Positions 1 through 9,876 of a stretch of DNA of 64,000 bases are shown piece by piece. Source of the stretch: Trichocoleus sp. FACHB-46. GTDB taxonomy: Bacteria > Cyanobacteriota > Cyanobacteriia > FACHB-46. The stretch is from positions 124,001-188,000 of the forward strand of contig NZ_JACJOD010000011.1 in the NCBI RefSeq assembly GCF_014695385.1. Direction: 5' to 3'. Under the pieces are notes generated by a model. That model was not told where the DNA came from. It searched no databases and was given only the letters and a program-made list of their open reading frames with translations. The position numbers and the translations under genes were made by a program. How positions within the stretch are numbered: the first letter of the stretch is position 1; each line of letters starts with the position of its first letter.

Positions 1-1347
1 GCCCACGAAACCATTGACCTGACTGTCCAAGGCTCTCTGGATACTCTGGCTGAGCATGTGCATGCCACCGAGTTTCTGGGTTATGTGGAACGCTCGGCCA
101 CGGCTCAAGTTGCCGTATTGCTAGTCGATGGCAAATCGGCTGAAGCCGCAGAAGCAGGCACCGAAGTCCAGATCATCTTAGACAAAACGCCCTTCTACGC
201 CGAATCCGGGGGACAGGTAGGCGATCGCGGCTATCTTTCGGGGGATGCAGTGCTCGTGCGCGTCCATGATGTGAAGAAAGAATCAGATTTCTTTGTCCAC
301 TTCGGGCGGATTGAGCGAGGCACGCTGCAAGTGGGCGGTACGGTCACAGCGCAAATTGACCAAGCTTGTCGGCGGCGCGCCCAAGCCAACCACTCCGCCA
401 CCCATTTATTGCAAGCTGCGTTGAGGAAATTGGTGGATGACTCAATTTCTCAAGCAGGTTCTCTTGTGGCCTTCGATCGCTTGCGCTTTGACTTCAACTG
501 CCCTCGCCCTCTGACTCCAGAAGAAGTGCAACAAGTTGAGGAGCAAGTCAACCTCTGGGTGGCCGAAGCGCATACAGCCCAAATTGAGGTGGTACCCATC
601 GCTGAAGCCAAAGCCAAAGGGGCGATCGCGATGTTTGGCGAGAAGTACGGCGATCAAGTTCGCGTGCTGGATTTCCCTGGTGTTTCGATGGAGTTGTGTG
701 GCGGTACCCATGTCAGCAACACCGCAGAAATCGGCGTGTTCAAAATCATTTCGGAAACGGGGGTTGCCTCCGGCGTGCGGCGGATTGAGGCGGTGGCAGG
801 TCCCTCCGTGTTGGACTACCTGAATGTCCGCGATCGCGTGGTGCGGGATCTGAGCGATCGCTTCAAAGCCAAGCCAGAAGAACTCACCGATCGTGTCACC
901 AGTTTGCAGAATGAACTGAAAAACACCCAGAAGCAACTGGAAACCGCTAAAGCTGAACTGGCGCTCGCCAAATCAGATCAATTGCTGGGCCAAGCTGAAT
1001 CTGTTGGGACCTTCAAGCTCTTGGTGGCGCAACTAGAAGGTGTAGATCCGGAATCGCTGAAGACTGCGGCAGAGCGCTTAGCGCAGAAACTTGGTGAGGG
1101 TGCAGTCGTGCTAGCTTCAGTGCCTGAACCCGACAAAGTTAGTTTGGTCGCCGCGTTTAGCCCTGGCGTGGTCAAGTCTGGTTTGCAGGCAGGTAAATTT
1201 ATTGGCGCGATCGCCAAACTCTGTGGCGGTGGTGGTGGTGGCCGACCTAACCTAGCGCAGGCAGGCGGACGGGATGCTAGCAAACTACCTGAAGCCCTTG
1301 CTGAAGCCCGCGAGCAGTTGCATCGCAGTTTAAGCAATGCCAACTAA
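1..1347 (+). CDS. alaS: Alanyl-tRNA synthetase, C-terminal part (5' end outside the window)
   Basis: The open frame runs from the first base of the window, so this is the last 448 residues of the enzyme that charges tRNA-Ala. The visible part starts in the region linking the catalytic core to the editing domain. The editing (tRNA SAD) domain shows both metal-binding signatures: HSATH at 391-405 and CGGTH at 697-711. A coiled-coil-like stretch near 900-990 follows, then the C-terminal DHHA1 domain with its glycine-rich GGGGGGRPN motif near 1225-1250. The catalytic class II aminoacylation core lies upstream of the window. An ATG at 58 is internal and should not be taken as the start. The gene ends 21 bp before the convergent cyclo-ligase gene. 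An imperfect inverted repeat (about 1354-1387) spans the junction. The family assignment is very safe. Confidence 0.97.
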   Translation, partial: AHETIDLTVQGSLDTLAEHVHATEFLGYVERSATAQVAVLLVDGKSAEAAEAGTEVQIILDKTPFYAESGGQVGDRGYLSGDAVLVRVHDVKKESDFFVHFGRIERGTLQVGGTVTAQIDQACRRRAQANHSATHLLQAALRKLVDDSISQAGSLVAFDRLRFDFNCPRPLTPEEVQQVEEQVNLWVAEAHTAQIEVVPIAEAKAKGAIAMFGEKYGDQVRVLDFPGVSMELCGGTHVSNTAEIGVFKIISETGVASGVRRIEAVAGPSVLDYLNVRDRVVRDLSDRFKAKPEELTDRVTSLQNELKNTQKQLETAKAELALAKSDQLLGQAESVGTFKLLVAQLEGVDPESLKTAAERLAQKLGEGAVVLASVPEPDKVSLVAAFSPGVVKSGLQAGKFIGAIAKLCGGGGGGRPNLAQAGGRDASKLPEALAEAREQLHRSLSNAN

Positions 1348-1368
1348 CAAGCCAGAAGATATCAGAGG

Positions 1369-1971
1369 TTAGACTCCTGGTATCTCTGGTACGTCAAACA
1401 GGCCAGCTTCTGTACAAACCGCTGATAGAGGCTGGTCCCAAGCATCAACAGGTAAGTTTGCTAGGCAAGCAAACTCGAACACAATGCCAATTGTAGGTTT
1501 GGTAGCCCAGGCTGGGTCACTCAGCAGGCGATCGTAAAAACCACCGCCATAACCGAGCCGATACCCTTGGCGATCGCAAGCTACAGCAGGGACCAAAATC
1601 AAATCAACTTGCTCAGGTTCTAGAGCGGGGCAGTCGGGATGAGGCTCTTTAATTCCATAAGCTCCCGACTGCAAAGGCAAATTGCTGGTAGCGGACCAAG
1701 CATGCCAGAACAGAGACTTACCGACACAGCGCGGAAAGCCCCAAACGCGATCGCTAGCCTGATTGATTAAAGGCATCAAATCTGGTTCTTGGCGAAAACT
1801 GAAGTAAGCCAAGATAGTTTGGGCTTTAGCAAATAGAGAAGCTGCTTGTATTTGGAGACATAGGCGATCGCTCTTGGCTCGCCAATCCTGAGTTTTGATC
1901 GCTTGTCGCTGTTGCAACAAAAGTCGCCGTAACTCTACTTTTTGATTGCGTGAGTCGCTCTCAGACTTCAC
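1369..1971 (-). CDS. 5-formyltetrahydrofolate cyclo-ligase
   Basis: This 200-residue protein is the usual size for the enzyme that uses ATP to convert 5-formyl-THF to 5,10-methenyl-THF and so returns the storage folate to one-carbon metabolism. The N-terminal helix carries the basic K-x-E-L-R-R stretch typical of the family. The C-terminal half has the diagnostic nucleotide-binding motif GYRLGYGGGFYDR (about residues 135-147), with the conserved DLILVPAVACD strand just before it. The start is GTG at 1971, with AAGGA about 10 bases upstream. The gene converges on alaS and is divergent from the hybrid kinase at 2372. It is probably a soluble cytoplasmic housekeeping enzyme. Nothing unusual is seen. 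Confidence 0.93.
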   Translation of the reverse strand: MKSESDSRNQKVELRRLLLQQRQAIKTQDWRAKSDRLCLQIQAASLFAKAQTILAYFSFRQEPDLMPLINQASDRVWGFPRCVGKSLFWHAWSATSNLPLQSGAYGIKEPHPDCPALEPEQVDLILVPAVACDRQGYRLGYGGGFYDRLLSDPAWATKPTIGIVFEFACLANLPVDAWDQPLSAVCTEAGLFDVPEIPGV

Positions 1972-2371
1972 AGTTAAAGATTCCTTACATCCAGATCGGC
2001 GACAACAGCTCAGTAGCAGCAGCTTAATCTAACCAGCCTGACAGTCGCGGCGATCGCTCCTATAGCTGAATCGTTAAACTGATACTAGAAGCTACTGAGA
2101 CTCGTAAATAAAGGTTGCACAAGAGACGCTTTATTGAGGGGTTTGTCATCCTATAGAGGTAGATATAGAATTGCTACTCTTTGGGTGGCAGTCTGTTGCC
2201 TTGGGCACAGTGTTGTTATGGTGCAAATCCCATATTTTGTCAGTCTCCATCAAAATTTAGCACTGGTGCAATTATTCCATTGGTTCTTCTTTCCTCTCAG
2301 CTCCCTTGGTCCGAGCAGGCCAAGCCCAACCCATTCAAGCGTTCATCCAAGAGTATGAACAAGAGGCATCC
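1972..2371. other. Intergenic region between divergent genes
   Basis: This 400-bp stretch separates the divergent cyclo-ligase and hybrid-kinase genes and must hold both promoters. The kinase frame is open back to an ATG at 2306. The ATG at 2372 is preferred because AAGAGG sits at 2361-2366, five bases before it, and because the extra 22 residues add nothing to the receiver domain. No RNA gene, repeat or convincing promoter hexamer pair was recognised. Confidence 0.5.
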
Positions 2372-4762
2372 ATGAAGGTTGATACTACCGCGTCGGGCGT
2401 GATCTTGATCGTGGATGACATCCCCGCTAATTTGGGAGTTTTATTCGATTTTCTGGCCGATACTGGGTTTCAAGTCTTAATCGCTGAGGATGGCGAAAGT
2501 GCTTTGCAAACCGCTGAGTATGCCTCTCCCGATTTAATCCTACTCGATGTACTGATGCCAGAAATTGACGGTTTTGAAACTTGCCGTCGGTTGAAGTTGA
2601 ACTACGCCACCCAAGACATTCCGGTCATCTTTATGACGGCCCTGACCGAGACCATCGATAAAGTCAAAGGTCTAAATTTAGGAGCGGTCGATTACATCAC
2701 CAAGCCACTACAACACGAAGAAGTGTTGGCACGGGTGAAATTGCATCTCAACTTGCGGAATTTAACGAAGCAGTTGCAAGCCCAAAATCTACAGTTAGAG
2801 CAGGAAGTGGTTGAGCGCAAACGGATCGAAGCAGATTTGCGTCATCATACCGCTGAGTTGGCCGAGTGGAAAAATCGTTACGAAGCGATCATTCAAGCCA
2901 GTGGGCAAATTCTCTTTGACTGGAATTCGCAGACCCACGAAGTCACTTACGGCGGCAACTTAACTGCTATCTTGGGCTACTCGCCAGAGGAAATGGCAGG
3001 TGGGCTCGATCGCTGGGTCACTCTCATCCATCCTGAAGACCGTAGCCGCTTTCACGCAGAAATCGATCGCGTCATCGTCACGAAACAGCCCTTTCACCAA
3101 GAATTTCAGGTTGCTCGCCAAGACGGTACTTACATCACAGTCGAGAGCAAGGGTTATTTCTTTGCTGACAGCGATGGTCAGGCAAGCCAGATGGCAGGGT
3201 TCATTGTAGATATTAGCGATCGCAAGCGCCACGAAGAAGCGTTGCGTGAAACCAGCCAGATGCTCCAAGCACTGATCCAAGCATCTCCTTTGGCGATCGT
3301 CGTGCTTGATCCAGAAGGACGAGTGCAAGTGTGGAACCCAGCCGCCCAAGAAATTTTTGACTGGAGCGAATCAGAAGTTTTGGGCGAAATTTTGCCCATC
3401 GTACCTGCGGCTAAGCAAGGAGAATTTCGGGCATTTCGGCAACGGGTGTTCCAAGGAGAATCTTTTACAGGCGTAGAGGTAAGTCGCCAAAAGCGAGATG
3501 GTTCCTTTCTAGAACTCAACCTCTCTGCCGCCCCACTCCGCAATGCACAAGGTGAAGTGACGGGCGTGATTGCTATGTTGCTAGATGTCACTGCCAAAAA
3601 ACAATTGGAGTCTCAAGCCCTCCGAGCCCAGCGGATGGAAAGCATTGGTACTTTAGCCAGCGGCATTGCTCACGACCTCAACAACTTGCTTACTCCTATT
3701 CTGTCGTCGGCCCAACTGCTCCTCATGCCGACAAAGCTGCCAGAAGCTAAAAAGCAGCAATTGCTAAAAACAATGGAAGCTAGCACCAAGCGAGCCGCTG
3801 CTCTGGTCAAGCAAGTGCTGCTGTTTGCGAGGGGCGTAGAAGGTAAGCGCATTACCCTGCAAATGTCTCACCTCATTACAGAAATTAGACAAATTACTCA
3901 AGAAACCTTTCCTAGATGGATTGAAGTTGAAGTCGAGGTAGACCCAAACCTCTGGATGGTATCTGGCGACACGACTCAACTGCATCAAGCCCTGCTCAAC
4001 CTCTGCGTCAATGCCCGCGATGCCATGCCCAATGGAGGCATCTTGAAGATTGCGGCTACTAATATCTGGCTAGATGAAGAATACGCCCAGCTCAATATTG
4101 ATGCCAAAGTGGGGCCTTACGTTCTCATTACCGTAACTGACACGGGAACTGGGATTCCTCCCGCCATTATTGATCGTGTGTTTGAACCTTTTTTCACCAC
4201 GAAAGAGGTGGGTCAAGGCACAGGACTAGGGTTATCAACCGTCGTGGGAATTGTGAAAGGTCACGGTGGGTTTGTCCAAGTTCAGAGCCGAGTTGGTCAA
4301 GGCACAGAGTTTAAGTTGTACTTGCCGATCGCCCAAACTTATGACCTCAAACCGGACGCAACTGAGTACGACGAACTCAAAGCTGGGCATGGTGAAGTTG
4401 TACTAGTAGTTGACGACGAAGAGGCAATTTGTGAAGTCACCAAAACTTCCCTGGAGTACTACGGTTATAAGGTTTTGACGGCCAAAGATGGAGTAGAAGC
4501 GATCGCCATATATGTACGTCACCAAAGCGAAATTAATGTGGTGCTCGTCGATATGATGATGCCGTCGATGGATGGCCCCACCACGATTCGGACGCTGCAA
4601 AAAATTAATCCTCAAGTCAAGATCATTGGCGTCAGCGGGCTGATTTCTCATTGCCCGATGACTGAGTTTGCCAATAGCAACAACGTCAAGAGCTTTTTAC
4701 CCAAGCCTTACACCTCAGAAGAGTTACTGCAAAACTTACGAGTTGTACTGACGACTTACTAA
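2372..4762 (+). CDS. Hybrid sensor histidine kinase, REC-PAS-PAS-HisKA-HATPase-REC
   Basis: This 796-residue cytoplasmic signalling protein has no membrane segment. In order: a receiver domain (about residues 9-125, phospho-acceptor Asp59 in LLDVLMPEIDG), a short coiled coil (130-160), two PAS domains (about 165-285 and 295-405), a HisKA domain with His434 in the HDLNN variant, an HATPase_c domain (DTGTGIPP, then GQGTGLGLSTVVGIV) and a second receiver (Asp727 in LVDMMMPSMDG). The HDLNN phospho-acceptor box is typical of the PAS-linked HWE/NtrB-like cyanobacterial hybrids. The layout suggests a phosphorelay in which the leading receiver takes an upstream input and the trailing one passes phosphate on. 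No partner regulator is adjacent. The signal sensed cannot be told from sequence. The start was chosen on the AAGAGG Shine-Dalgarno site. Confidence 0.93.
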   Translation: MKVDTTASGVILIVDDIPANLGVLFDFLADTGFQVLIAEDGESALQTAEYASPDLILLDVLMPEIDGFETCRRLKLNYATQDIPVIFMTALTETIDKVKGLNLGAVDYITKPLQHEEVLARVKLHLNLRNLTKQLQAQNLQLEQEVVERKRIEADLRHHTAELAEWKNRYEAIIQASGQILFDWNSQTHEVTYGGNLTAILGYSPEEMAGGLDRWVTLIHPEDRSRFHAEIDRVIVTKQPFHQEFQVARQDGTYITVESKGYFFADSDGQASQMAGFIVDISDRKRHEEALRETSQMLQALIQASPLAIVVLDPEGRVQVWNPAAQEIFDWSESEVLGEILPIVPAAKQGEFRAFRQRVFQGESFTGVEVSRQKRDGSFLELNLSAAPLRNAQGEVTGVIAMLLDVTAKKQLESQALRAQRMESIGTLASGIAHDLNNLLTPILSSAQLLLMPTKLPEAKKQQLLKTMEASTKRAAALVKQVLLFARGVEGKRITLQMSHLITEIRQITQETFPRWIEVEVEVDPNLWMVSGDTTQLHQALLNLCVNARDAMPNGGILKIAATNIWLDEEYAQLNIDAKVGPYVLITVTDTGTGIPPAIIDRVFEPFFTTKEVGQGTGLGLSTVVGIVKGHGGFVQVQSRVGQGTEFKLYLPIAQTYDLKPDATEYDELKAGHGEVVLVVDDEEAICEVTKTSLEYYGYKVLTAKDGVEAIAIYVRHQSEINVVLVDMMMPSMDGPTTIRTLQKINPQVKIIGVSGLISHCPMTEFANSNNVKSFLPKPYTSEELLQNLRVVLTTY

Positions 4763-4840
4763 AAAACCAGACTAACTGTCACCATCCCTTCCTCAGTGTT
4801 GTTATGATGCAGCTAATTTTCATTTAGATTCAGTGAGCCT

Positions 4841-6769
4841 GTGGCCTACGACTCCATGACTGACACCATCCTCGACGTTCGCAACTTGCACGTTCAGTTT
4901 CAGACCGATGAACGGTTGATTAAAGCAGTAGATGGAATTTCCTTTGAGGTTAAACGCGGACAAACCCTAGGGATTGTGGGAGAGTCAGGGTCAGGCAAAT
5001 CGGTCACGTCTCTAGCAGTGATGGGGTTGGTGCCTTCACCGGGTAGAGTGGCAGGTGGCGAACTTTGGTTCCAAGCGGCAGAGAGCGATACAGGGGCGAT
5101 CGATTTGGTCAAGGTGCCGCCCAGCCATCGCCGCACTTATCGGGGCAACCAAATTTCCATGATTTTCCAGGAACCGATGAGTTCGCTGAATCCAGTCTAT
5201 ACCTGTGGATTTCAGCTCACCGAAGCGATCCGCCTGCATCAAAACATTTCTGAGGCAGAAGCTCGACGGCAAGCGATCGCCCTCTTGCAAGAAGTGAAGC
5301 TGTTACCCAGTGACGAAGAACTGAAACAGCGTTACTTAGAAGAACTGCCTCAAAGTGAGTTAGCACATCCCTCGAGTGAAGCTGAGCTAAATCGTCATAT
5401 TAATCAGCAAAAGCAAAGCATCTTAGACCGCTACCCTCACGAACTCTCGGGCGGTCAGATTCAGCGAGTGATGATTGCAATGGCAATTAGCTGCAACCCC
5501 AGCTTGTTGATTGCCGATGAACCTACCACAGCCTTAGATGTCACGGTGCAAGCCACTATTCTAGATTTGCTGCGGGAACTGCGCGATCGCCGCAACATGT
5601 CCATCATGTTCATTACCCACGACTTGGGCGTGATTGCGGATATTGCCGACACGGTGGCGGTGATGTATCAAGGCAGAATTGTGGAGTATGGCTCGGTCTG
5701 GCAGATTTTCTCTAGCCCCCAGCATCCATATACCAAGAGCTTGCTCACTTGTCGCCCCAGACCCGATCGCCGTTTGCAATTACTCCCTACCGTCTCCGAC
5801 TTTATGGAAGTAGTCACCACTCCCAGCGGCGAGACTGTCATCCAAGAAAAGCCAACGGATATGTTCCAAGCGGTGCGGAACGCGGCCGAGATGAGTGATT
5901 TTGACCTAGACCATCGGCTCACCGAACTGCAACAGCAATCACCTTTGTTATCGGTGCGAGACTTACAAGTCGCGTTCCCTGTGCGAGGAGTTTGGGGAGA
6001 AACCAAGCGCTACGTCATGGCTGTGAATGGTGTCTCCTTTGATGTTTATCCGGGGGAAACTCTGGGCTTGGTGGGAGAATCGGGTTGTGGCAAAACCACC
6101 CTGGCCCGCACCTTGTTGCGCTTGATCGAGCCCACCCAAGGCCAAATTCTATTTGAAGGGCGACCTGCCCACAGCCTGGAGGGTCAAGCCTTACGGCAAC
6201 TGCGGCAAGAAATGCAGATTATTTTCCAAAATCCCTTTGGTTCGCTGGACCCGCGCATGACTGTTGGCGCGGCGGTGATCGAACCACTCAAAATCCATCG
6301 TCGGGGCAATCAGCGGCAGAACCGGGAAAGAGCCGCTTACCTACTAGAGCGGGTCGGCTTAGATCCACAATTAATGCACCGTTATCCCCATGAATTTTCG
6401 GGTGGACAACGGCAACGGATTGCGATCGCGCGAGCATTGGCCTTAAACCCCAAGTTCATTATTTGCGATGAATCGGTTTCTGCGCTAGACGTATCGGTGC
6501 AAGCCCAAGTCCTAAACCTACTCAAAGAACTGCAAGGCGAATTTGGCCTCACCTACATCTTTATCTCTCATGACTTGAGTGTGGTGAAGTTTATGAGCGA
6601 TCGCATCATGGTGATGAATCGCGGCAAGATTGAAGAAATTGGCCCAGCGGAGGCGATCTACCGCGAACCGAAACAACCTTATACTCGTCAGTTGATTGCA
6701 GCGATTCCAGTCGGTAGTCTAGAACGCATCCGAGAACGTCAAGTCGAGCGAGGCATTGCAGTAGGTTAA
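4841..6769 (+). CDS. Fused ABC transporter ATPase of the oligopeptide/dipeptide type (DppD-DppF-like)
   Basis: This 642-residue protein carries two complete nucleotide-binding domains of the peptide/nickel importer class. NBD1 has Walker A GESGSGKS, signature LSGGQIQRV, Walker B LLIADEP and switch His in [11 protein letters not shown]2 (from about residue 370) has [17 protein letters not shown] and ISHDLSV. It fuses what are normally two subunits (DppD and DppF), a layout seen in other bacteria. NBD1 carries about 35 extra residues between the helical domain and its signature motif, rich in Glu, Gln and Ser. The start could be GTG at 4841 or ATG at 4856; neither has a clear ribosome site. No permease or binding-protein gene is adjacent, so its partners lie elsewhere and the substrate is open. 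Confidence 0.9.
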   Translation: MAYDSMTDTILDVRNLHVQFQTDERLIKAVDGISFEVKRGQTLGIVGESGSGKSVTSLAVMGLVPSPGRVAGGELWFQAAESDTGAIDLVKVPPSHRRTYRGNQISMIFQEPMSSLNPVYTCGFQLTEAIRLHQNISEAEARRQAIALLQEVKLLPSDEELKQRYLEELPQSELAHPSSEAELNRHINQQKQSILDRYPHELSGGQIQRVMIAMAISCNPSLLIADEPTTALDVTVQATILDLLRELRDRRNMSIMFITHDLGVIADIADTVAVMYQGRIVEYGSVWQIFSSPQHPYTKSLLTCRPRPDRRLQLLPTVSDFMEVVTTPSGETVIQEKPTDMFQAVRNAAEMSDFDLDHRLTELQQQSPLLSVRDLQVAFPVRGVWGETKRYVMAVNGVSFDVYPGETLGLVGESGCGKTTLARTLLRLIEPTQGQILFEGRPAHSLEGQALRQLRQEMQIIFQNPFGSLDPRMTVGAAVIEPLKIHRRGNQRQNRERAAYLLERVGLDPQLMHRYPHEFSGGQRQRIAIARALALNPKFIICDESVSALDVSVQAQVLNLLKELQGEFGLTYIFISHDLSVVKFMSDRIMVMNRGKIEEIGPAEAIYREPKQPYTRQLIAAIPVGSLERIRERQVERGIAVG

Positions 6770-6810
6770 TCTCGTATGCAGCGTTTCTTGAAGCCAAATT
6801 GCTTTTCCAG

Positions 6811-6842
6811 CCAGCGAGACCCAGACCCAGCGAGACCCAGAC
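6811..6842 (+). repeat. 16-bp unit in perfect tandem duplication just before a start codon
   Basis: The unit CCAGCGAGACCCAGAC occurs at 6811-6826 and again at 6827-6842, ending one base before the ATG at 6844. It therefore fills the leader where a ribosome site would lie. The copies contain no purine-rich Shine-Dalgarno match beyond GCGAGA. A repeat of this kind can change copy number by slippage and so alter the leader length. Confidence 0.85.
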
Positions 6843-6843
6843 C

Positions 6844-7971
6844 ATGAGTGAGACTATATCTGAGCTGATTCAGAACCTCAGCGATCCAGCCGTTGAGGTT
6901 CGGGCTGGCGCTGCCAAAACGTTAGGTGAACATGGTGCAACCGCCAAAGCAGCGGTTCCCGCTTTACTCAAGGCTGTTAACGATCGCTCTGCGGCAGTCA
7001 GAGACTGTGCGATCGCCTCTCTCAGCAAAATCAACCTCGGCTCCACAGTTTCAGCTCTGATTCAGAATTTGGAGGATGAAGACGATCGGGTGCGGACCAG
7101 TGCCGCTAGAGGCATTTCTACGATGGTCGAGCGCTTCGAGTTGCCAGCTTCGACCAAACAGCAGGTGTTTCAAGCTCTAGCCCAAGCCGTAAATAACCGT
7201 AGTTGGTTTGTTCGTTCTACGGTGATGGCGACGCTGGGTGAGTTGGCTCCTGTAGATGAAGTGCTGCCGATTTTGATCGCGGGCTTAGCCGACGCAGAAG
7301 CAGAAGTTCGTCAAGATGCCGCGATCGCGATTCAGTGCTTTGGAGATGAAGCCGAGGCAGCCGTGCCTCACCTGATCGATGCCTTTTGGCATGACATTGA
7401 GGTTTACGCAGCTTCGGCGCTAGGCAGCATTGGCCCTGGAGCGCAAGCAGCCATCCCGCGTCTTTTAGAAGCGCTTGAGCGAGGGCATGAAGATCTGAGA
7501 GCGCGGGCGGCTGAAGCGATTGGAGAAATTGGTTCTGCTGCCGCCGTACCTGCATTAATCAAATTTTTGCAGCAGGAAGATGCAGGTCTCCGCCGAGCAG
7601 CGGCTGAAGCGCTTCAAGGTCTTGGCCCTGTCGCCACCGCTGCTGTCCCCAACTTGATTGTGGCGTTGGAAGACAAATCGGATGAGGTCAAGGCAATGGC
7701 GGCGAAAGCCTTAGGAGAAATTGAGTCGGAGAACACGGCGATCGCGGAGCTGCTCATGCCGTTGTTACAGGATGAAGCGGCATCAGTGCGAGCTAGTACA
7801 GCTTATGCCCTGCAACTCATGGGCAAGCATGCGGAAGTCGCTGTGCCTGCCTTGATCGAAGCCTTTAGGGATGAAGTGGAACGAGTCAGCCAAAGTGCTG
7901 CCAGAGCTTTAGCCGAAATTGCCACCCCCGAAGCTAAGGAAGCGATCGCTCGTTATCGTCAGTGGTCTTAA
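6844..7971 (+). CDS. HEAT-repeat protein
   Basis: This 375-residue protein is built almost entirely of tandem HEAT-like (PBS lyase-type) helical repeats of about 31-37 residues. Repeats carry patterns such as VRAGAAKTLGE, VRTSAARG, VRQDAAIAI, LRARAAEAIGEIG, LRRAAAEALQGLG and VRASTAYALQLMG. Such proteins are alpha-solenoid scaffolds. In cyanobacteria related repeats occur in phycobilin lyases (CpcE/F, NblB), but the lyase-specific features are not evident and no phycobilisome gene is near, so lyase activity is not claimed. The ATG at 6844 is preferred to a TTG at 6799, whose extra 15 residues are encoded by a tandem DNA repeat. The stop overlaps the stop of the convergent kinase by 4 bp. No signal peptide is present, so it is presumably cytoplasmic. 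Confidence 0.88.
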   Translation: MSETISELIQNLSDPAVEVRAGAAKTLGEHGATAKAAVPALLKAVNDRSAAVRDCAIASLSKINLGSTVSALIQNLEDEDDRVRTSAARGISTMVERFELPASTKQQVFQALAQAVNNRSWFVRSTVMATLGELAPVDEVLPILIAGLADAEAEVRQDAAIAIQCFGDEAEAAVPHLIDAFWHDIEVYAASALGSIGPGAQAAIPRLLEALERGHEDLRARAAEAIGEIGSAAAVPALIKFLQQEDAGLRRAAAEALQGLGPVATAAVPNLIVALEDKSDEVKAMAAKALGEIESENTAIAELLMPLLQDEAASVRASTAYALQLMGKHAEVAVPALIEAFRDEVERVSQSAARALAEIATPEAKEAIARYRQWS

Positions 7972-9677
7972 GTCCTGATTTGGCCTGTGCGTCCAGCGAC
8001 GTTGACCACGGCTGCTACTAGCTCAGCGGGTTCAATGGGCTTAGGAATATGCATTTGGAACCCGGCTGAGAGTGCCTGGATGCGATCTTCCAACCTGGCA
8101 TAGGCAGTTAGGGCGATCGCCGGAATGGTACCCCCTTGCTCCAACGCCAGTTCCCTCACTTTACGAATGAGGGCATAGCCATCTTCATGAGGCATGCCAA
8201 TGTCACTCAGTAAGACATGCGGCTGGAGGCGCTCAATGGCCTCTAATGCTTCACTAGCAGAAGCGACAGACGTAACGCTAGCACCGCATTGCTCTAGGAC
8301 AGCCGTCACTAATCTGCGTGCATCCACTTCATCATCCACCACTAGCACCTGCAAGCCATTTAGAGCAGCAGTACCTGGAAACCCGACATCATCGCCCGCA
8401 GTAGAGCGGAGCTTATCTAAATGCTTCAGTTCTCCGGGAATCATCATTAAAGGCAAGCTCACCTTAAAAGTAGCTCCCTTACCGTCGCCTGTGCTTTCCG
8501 CATAGACACTGCCCCCATGTAGCTCAACCAGGGTACGCACAATAGCTAACCCCAAACCCAGCCCGTTTTGCACTCTCGTGGTAGAACTATCCGACTGACT
8601 AAAGCGGTCAAAAATATAAGGTAGAAAATCAGCAGTAATTCCTTGACCTGTATCGCTAACTGTAATTTCTACGTGGGAATTAATACGCTCTAGACAGACT
8701 TGAACTTGGCCTCCCCCCGGCGTAAACTTCACGGCGTTAGAGAGCAAATTCCACATCACCTGCTGGAGTCGATCGGAGTCTCCAGAAACTGAGCCTGCGG
8801 ACGGATCAAGAATAGTCTGAATCCGAATCGCTTTGGCATCAGCAGCAGGACGGACGACATCGATCGCGGCCTCTACTACAGCAGCAAGTTCTACAGGACG
8901 AACGTTGAGGCGCAGCTTACCTTGGATGATGCGCGAAATGTCTAAGATATCGTCAATTAGTTGGGCCTGAAGCTTTGCGTTACGCTCAATCGTCTCGATC
9001 GCATGCTCTGCCTTAGCTTCGTTGAGCTGGCGCGATCGCAGTAGCCTAGCCCACCCCAGCATGGCATTCAGCGGAGTCCGCAACTCATGAGAAAGAATAG
9101 AGAGAAACTCATCCTTGGCCCGATTTGCTGCCTCTAGTTGTTCAGTCCGTGCCGAAACCCGTTGCTCAAGTTCGGCATTCAGCGCTTGAATCTGCTTCTC
9201 GGCTTGCTCTCGCTCTAAAATCTGCTGTTGCAAAGCCTGATTTGCTGCCTTTAGTTGGGCTGGACTGGGCAATGCTAAGGCTTGAGGCACCAAAGGAATA
9301 AGTTCGAGCGCTGTGTAAACCGACACCATTGCTGTGGCAGCCTTGAGCGTGCCTGAGAGCCAGTAGGTAGGGTGCCACAGCGTCCAAATCTCCATTAAAT
9401 GCGTAGTACCGCAGGCAATGATAAACGAGCCGAACAGGAGAAAGACCCAGCTAAACGGTAAGTCATCTCGCTTGCGGACAAAGTAAAGCAACGTAATGGG
9501 AATTGAATAATAGGCTAAAGCAATTAGAGCATCAGCTAATAAGTGAAGCCATACCAAACCTGGCTGCCATAAATAACAATGTCCGTGGGGAATGAAGGGT
9601 CCTGAAGAAAATAGGTTATTCAGGAAGGCTGGCATACGATTTTCCTGGGTACCGAGGCGATTTAAGCTGGTGGGCAT
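7968..9677 (-). CDS. Ethylene-receptor-like hybrid histidine kinase
   Basis: This 569-residue membrane kinase starts with three transmembrane helices (about residues 38-110) that match the ethylene-binding domain of plant ETR1 and of Synechocystis Slr1212. The five ETR1 positions known for copper and ethylene binding (Asp25, Tyr32, Ile62, Cys65, His69) fall at Asp49, Tyr56, Ile86, Cys89 and His93, all at a constant offset of 24. The core motif reads CGTTHLMEIW. After a coiled coil (150-180) come HisKA (SHELRTPLNAMLGW), HATPase_c (DTGQGI, GLGLGLAIVRTL) and a C-terminal receiver (LLSDIGMPHEDGY). No GAF domain lies between, unlike many ethylene receptors. The start is ATG 9677 or the internal Met15. 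The 3' end overlaps the convergent HEAT-repeat gene by 4 bp. Ethylene binding is inference from homology. Confidence 0.92.
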   Translation of the reverse strand: MPTSLNRLGTQENRMPAFLNNLFSSGPFIPHGHCYLWQPGLVWLHLLADALIALAYYSIPITLLYFVRKRDDLPFSWVFLLFGSFIIACGTTHLMEIWTLWHPTYWLSGTLKAATAMVSVYTALELIPLVPQALALPSPAQLKAANQALQQQILEREQAEKQIQALNAELEQRVSARTEQLEAANRAKDEFLSILSHELRTPLNAMLGWARLLRSRQLNEAKAEHAIETIERNAKLQAQLIDDILDISRIIQGKLRLNVRPVELAAVVEAAIDVVRPAADAKAIRIQTILDPSAGSVSGDSDRLQQVMWNLLSNAVKFTPGGGQVQVCLERINSHVEITVSDTGQGITADFLPYIFDRFSQSDSSTTRVQNGLGLGLAIVRTLVELHGGSVYAESTGDGKGATFKVSLPLMMIPGELKHLDKLRSTAGDDVGFPGTAALNGLQVLVVDDEVDARRLVTAVLEQCGASVTSVASASEALEAIERLQPHVLLSDIGMPHEDGYALIRKVRELALEQGGTIPAIALTAYARLEDRIQALSAGFQMHIPKPIEPAELVAAVVNVAGRTGQIRT

Positions 9678-9876
9678 GAATTAGGGTTGCGCTTGCTAGC
9701 AAGTATCTCCTATCAGTATTCCCGATAGTGCCCTTGCGCTTAATCGCTATTGGCTCTGCTAATACAGCAGAATCTATTCCTGGTAAATTTTAATACCTAA
9801 TGTTTCGCAGTAAGTCCTTCATGGCGGGACTATTGAAGTTGCGATCGCTGCCTATGCCACACGCTTGGTCAACTCA

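Noticed and set aside
442-936. Long frame antisense to alaS
   Set aside because: It mirrors the coding strand of a clearly real gene, shows no family pattern and has no ribosome site.
2960-3597. Two overlapping frames antisense to the hybrid kinase gene
   Set aside because: They are shadows of the kinase coding sequence; the PAS domains on the plus strand are unmistakable.
6844-7971. Phycobilin lyase (CpcE/F-type) reading of the HEAT-repeat protein
   Set aside because: The repeats alone do not prove lyase activity and no phycobiliprotein gene is nearby.
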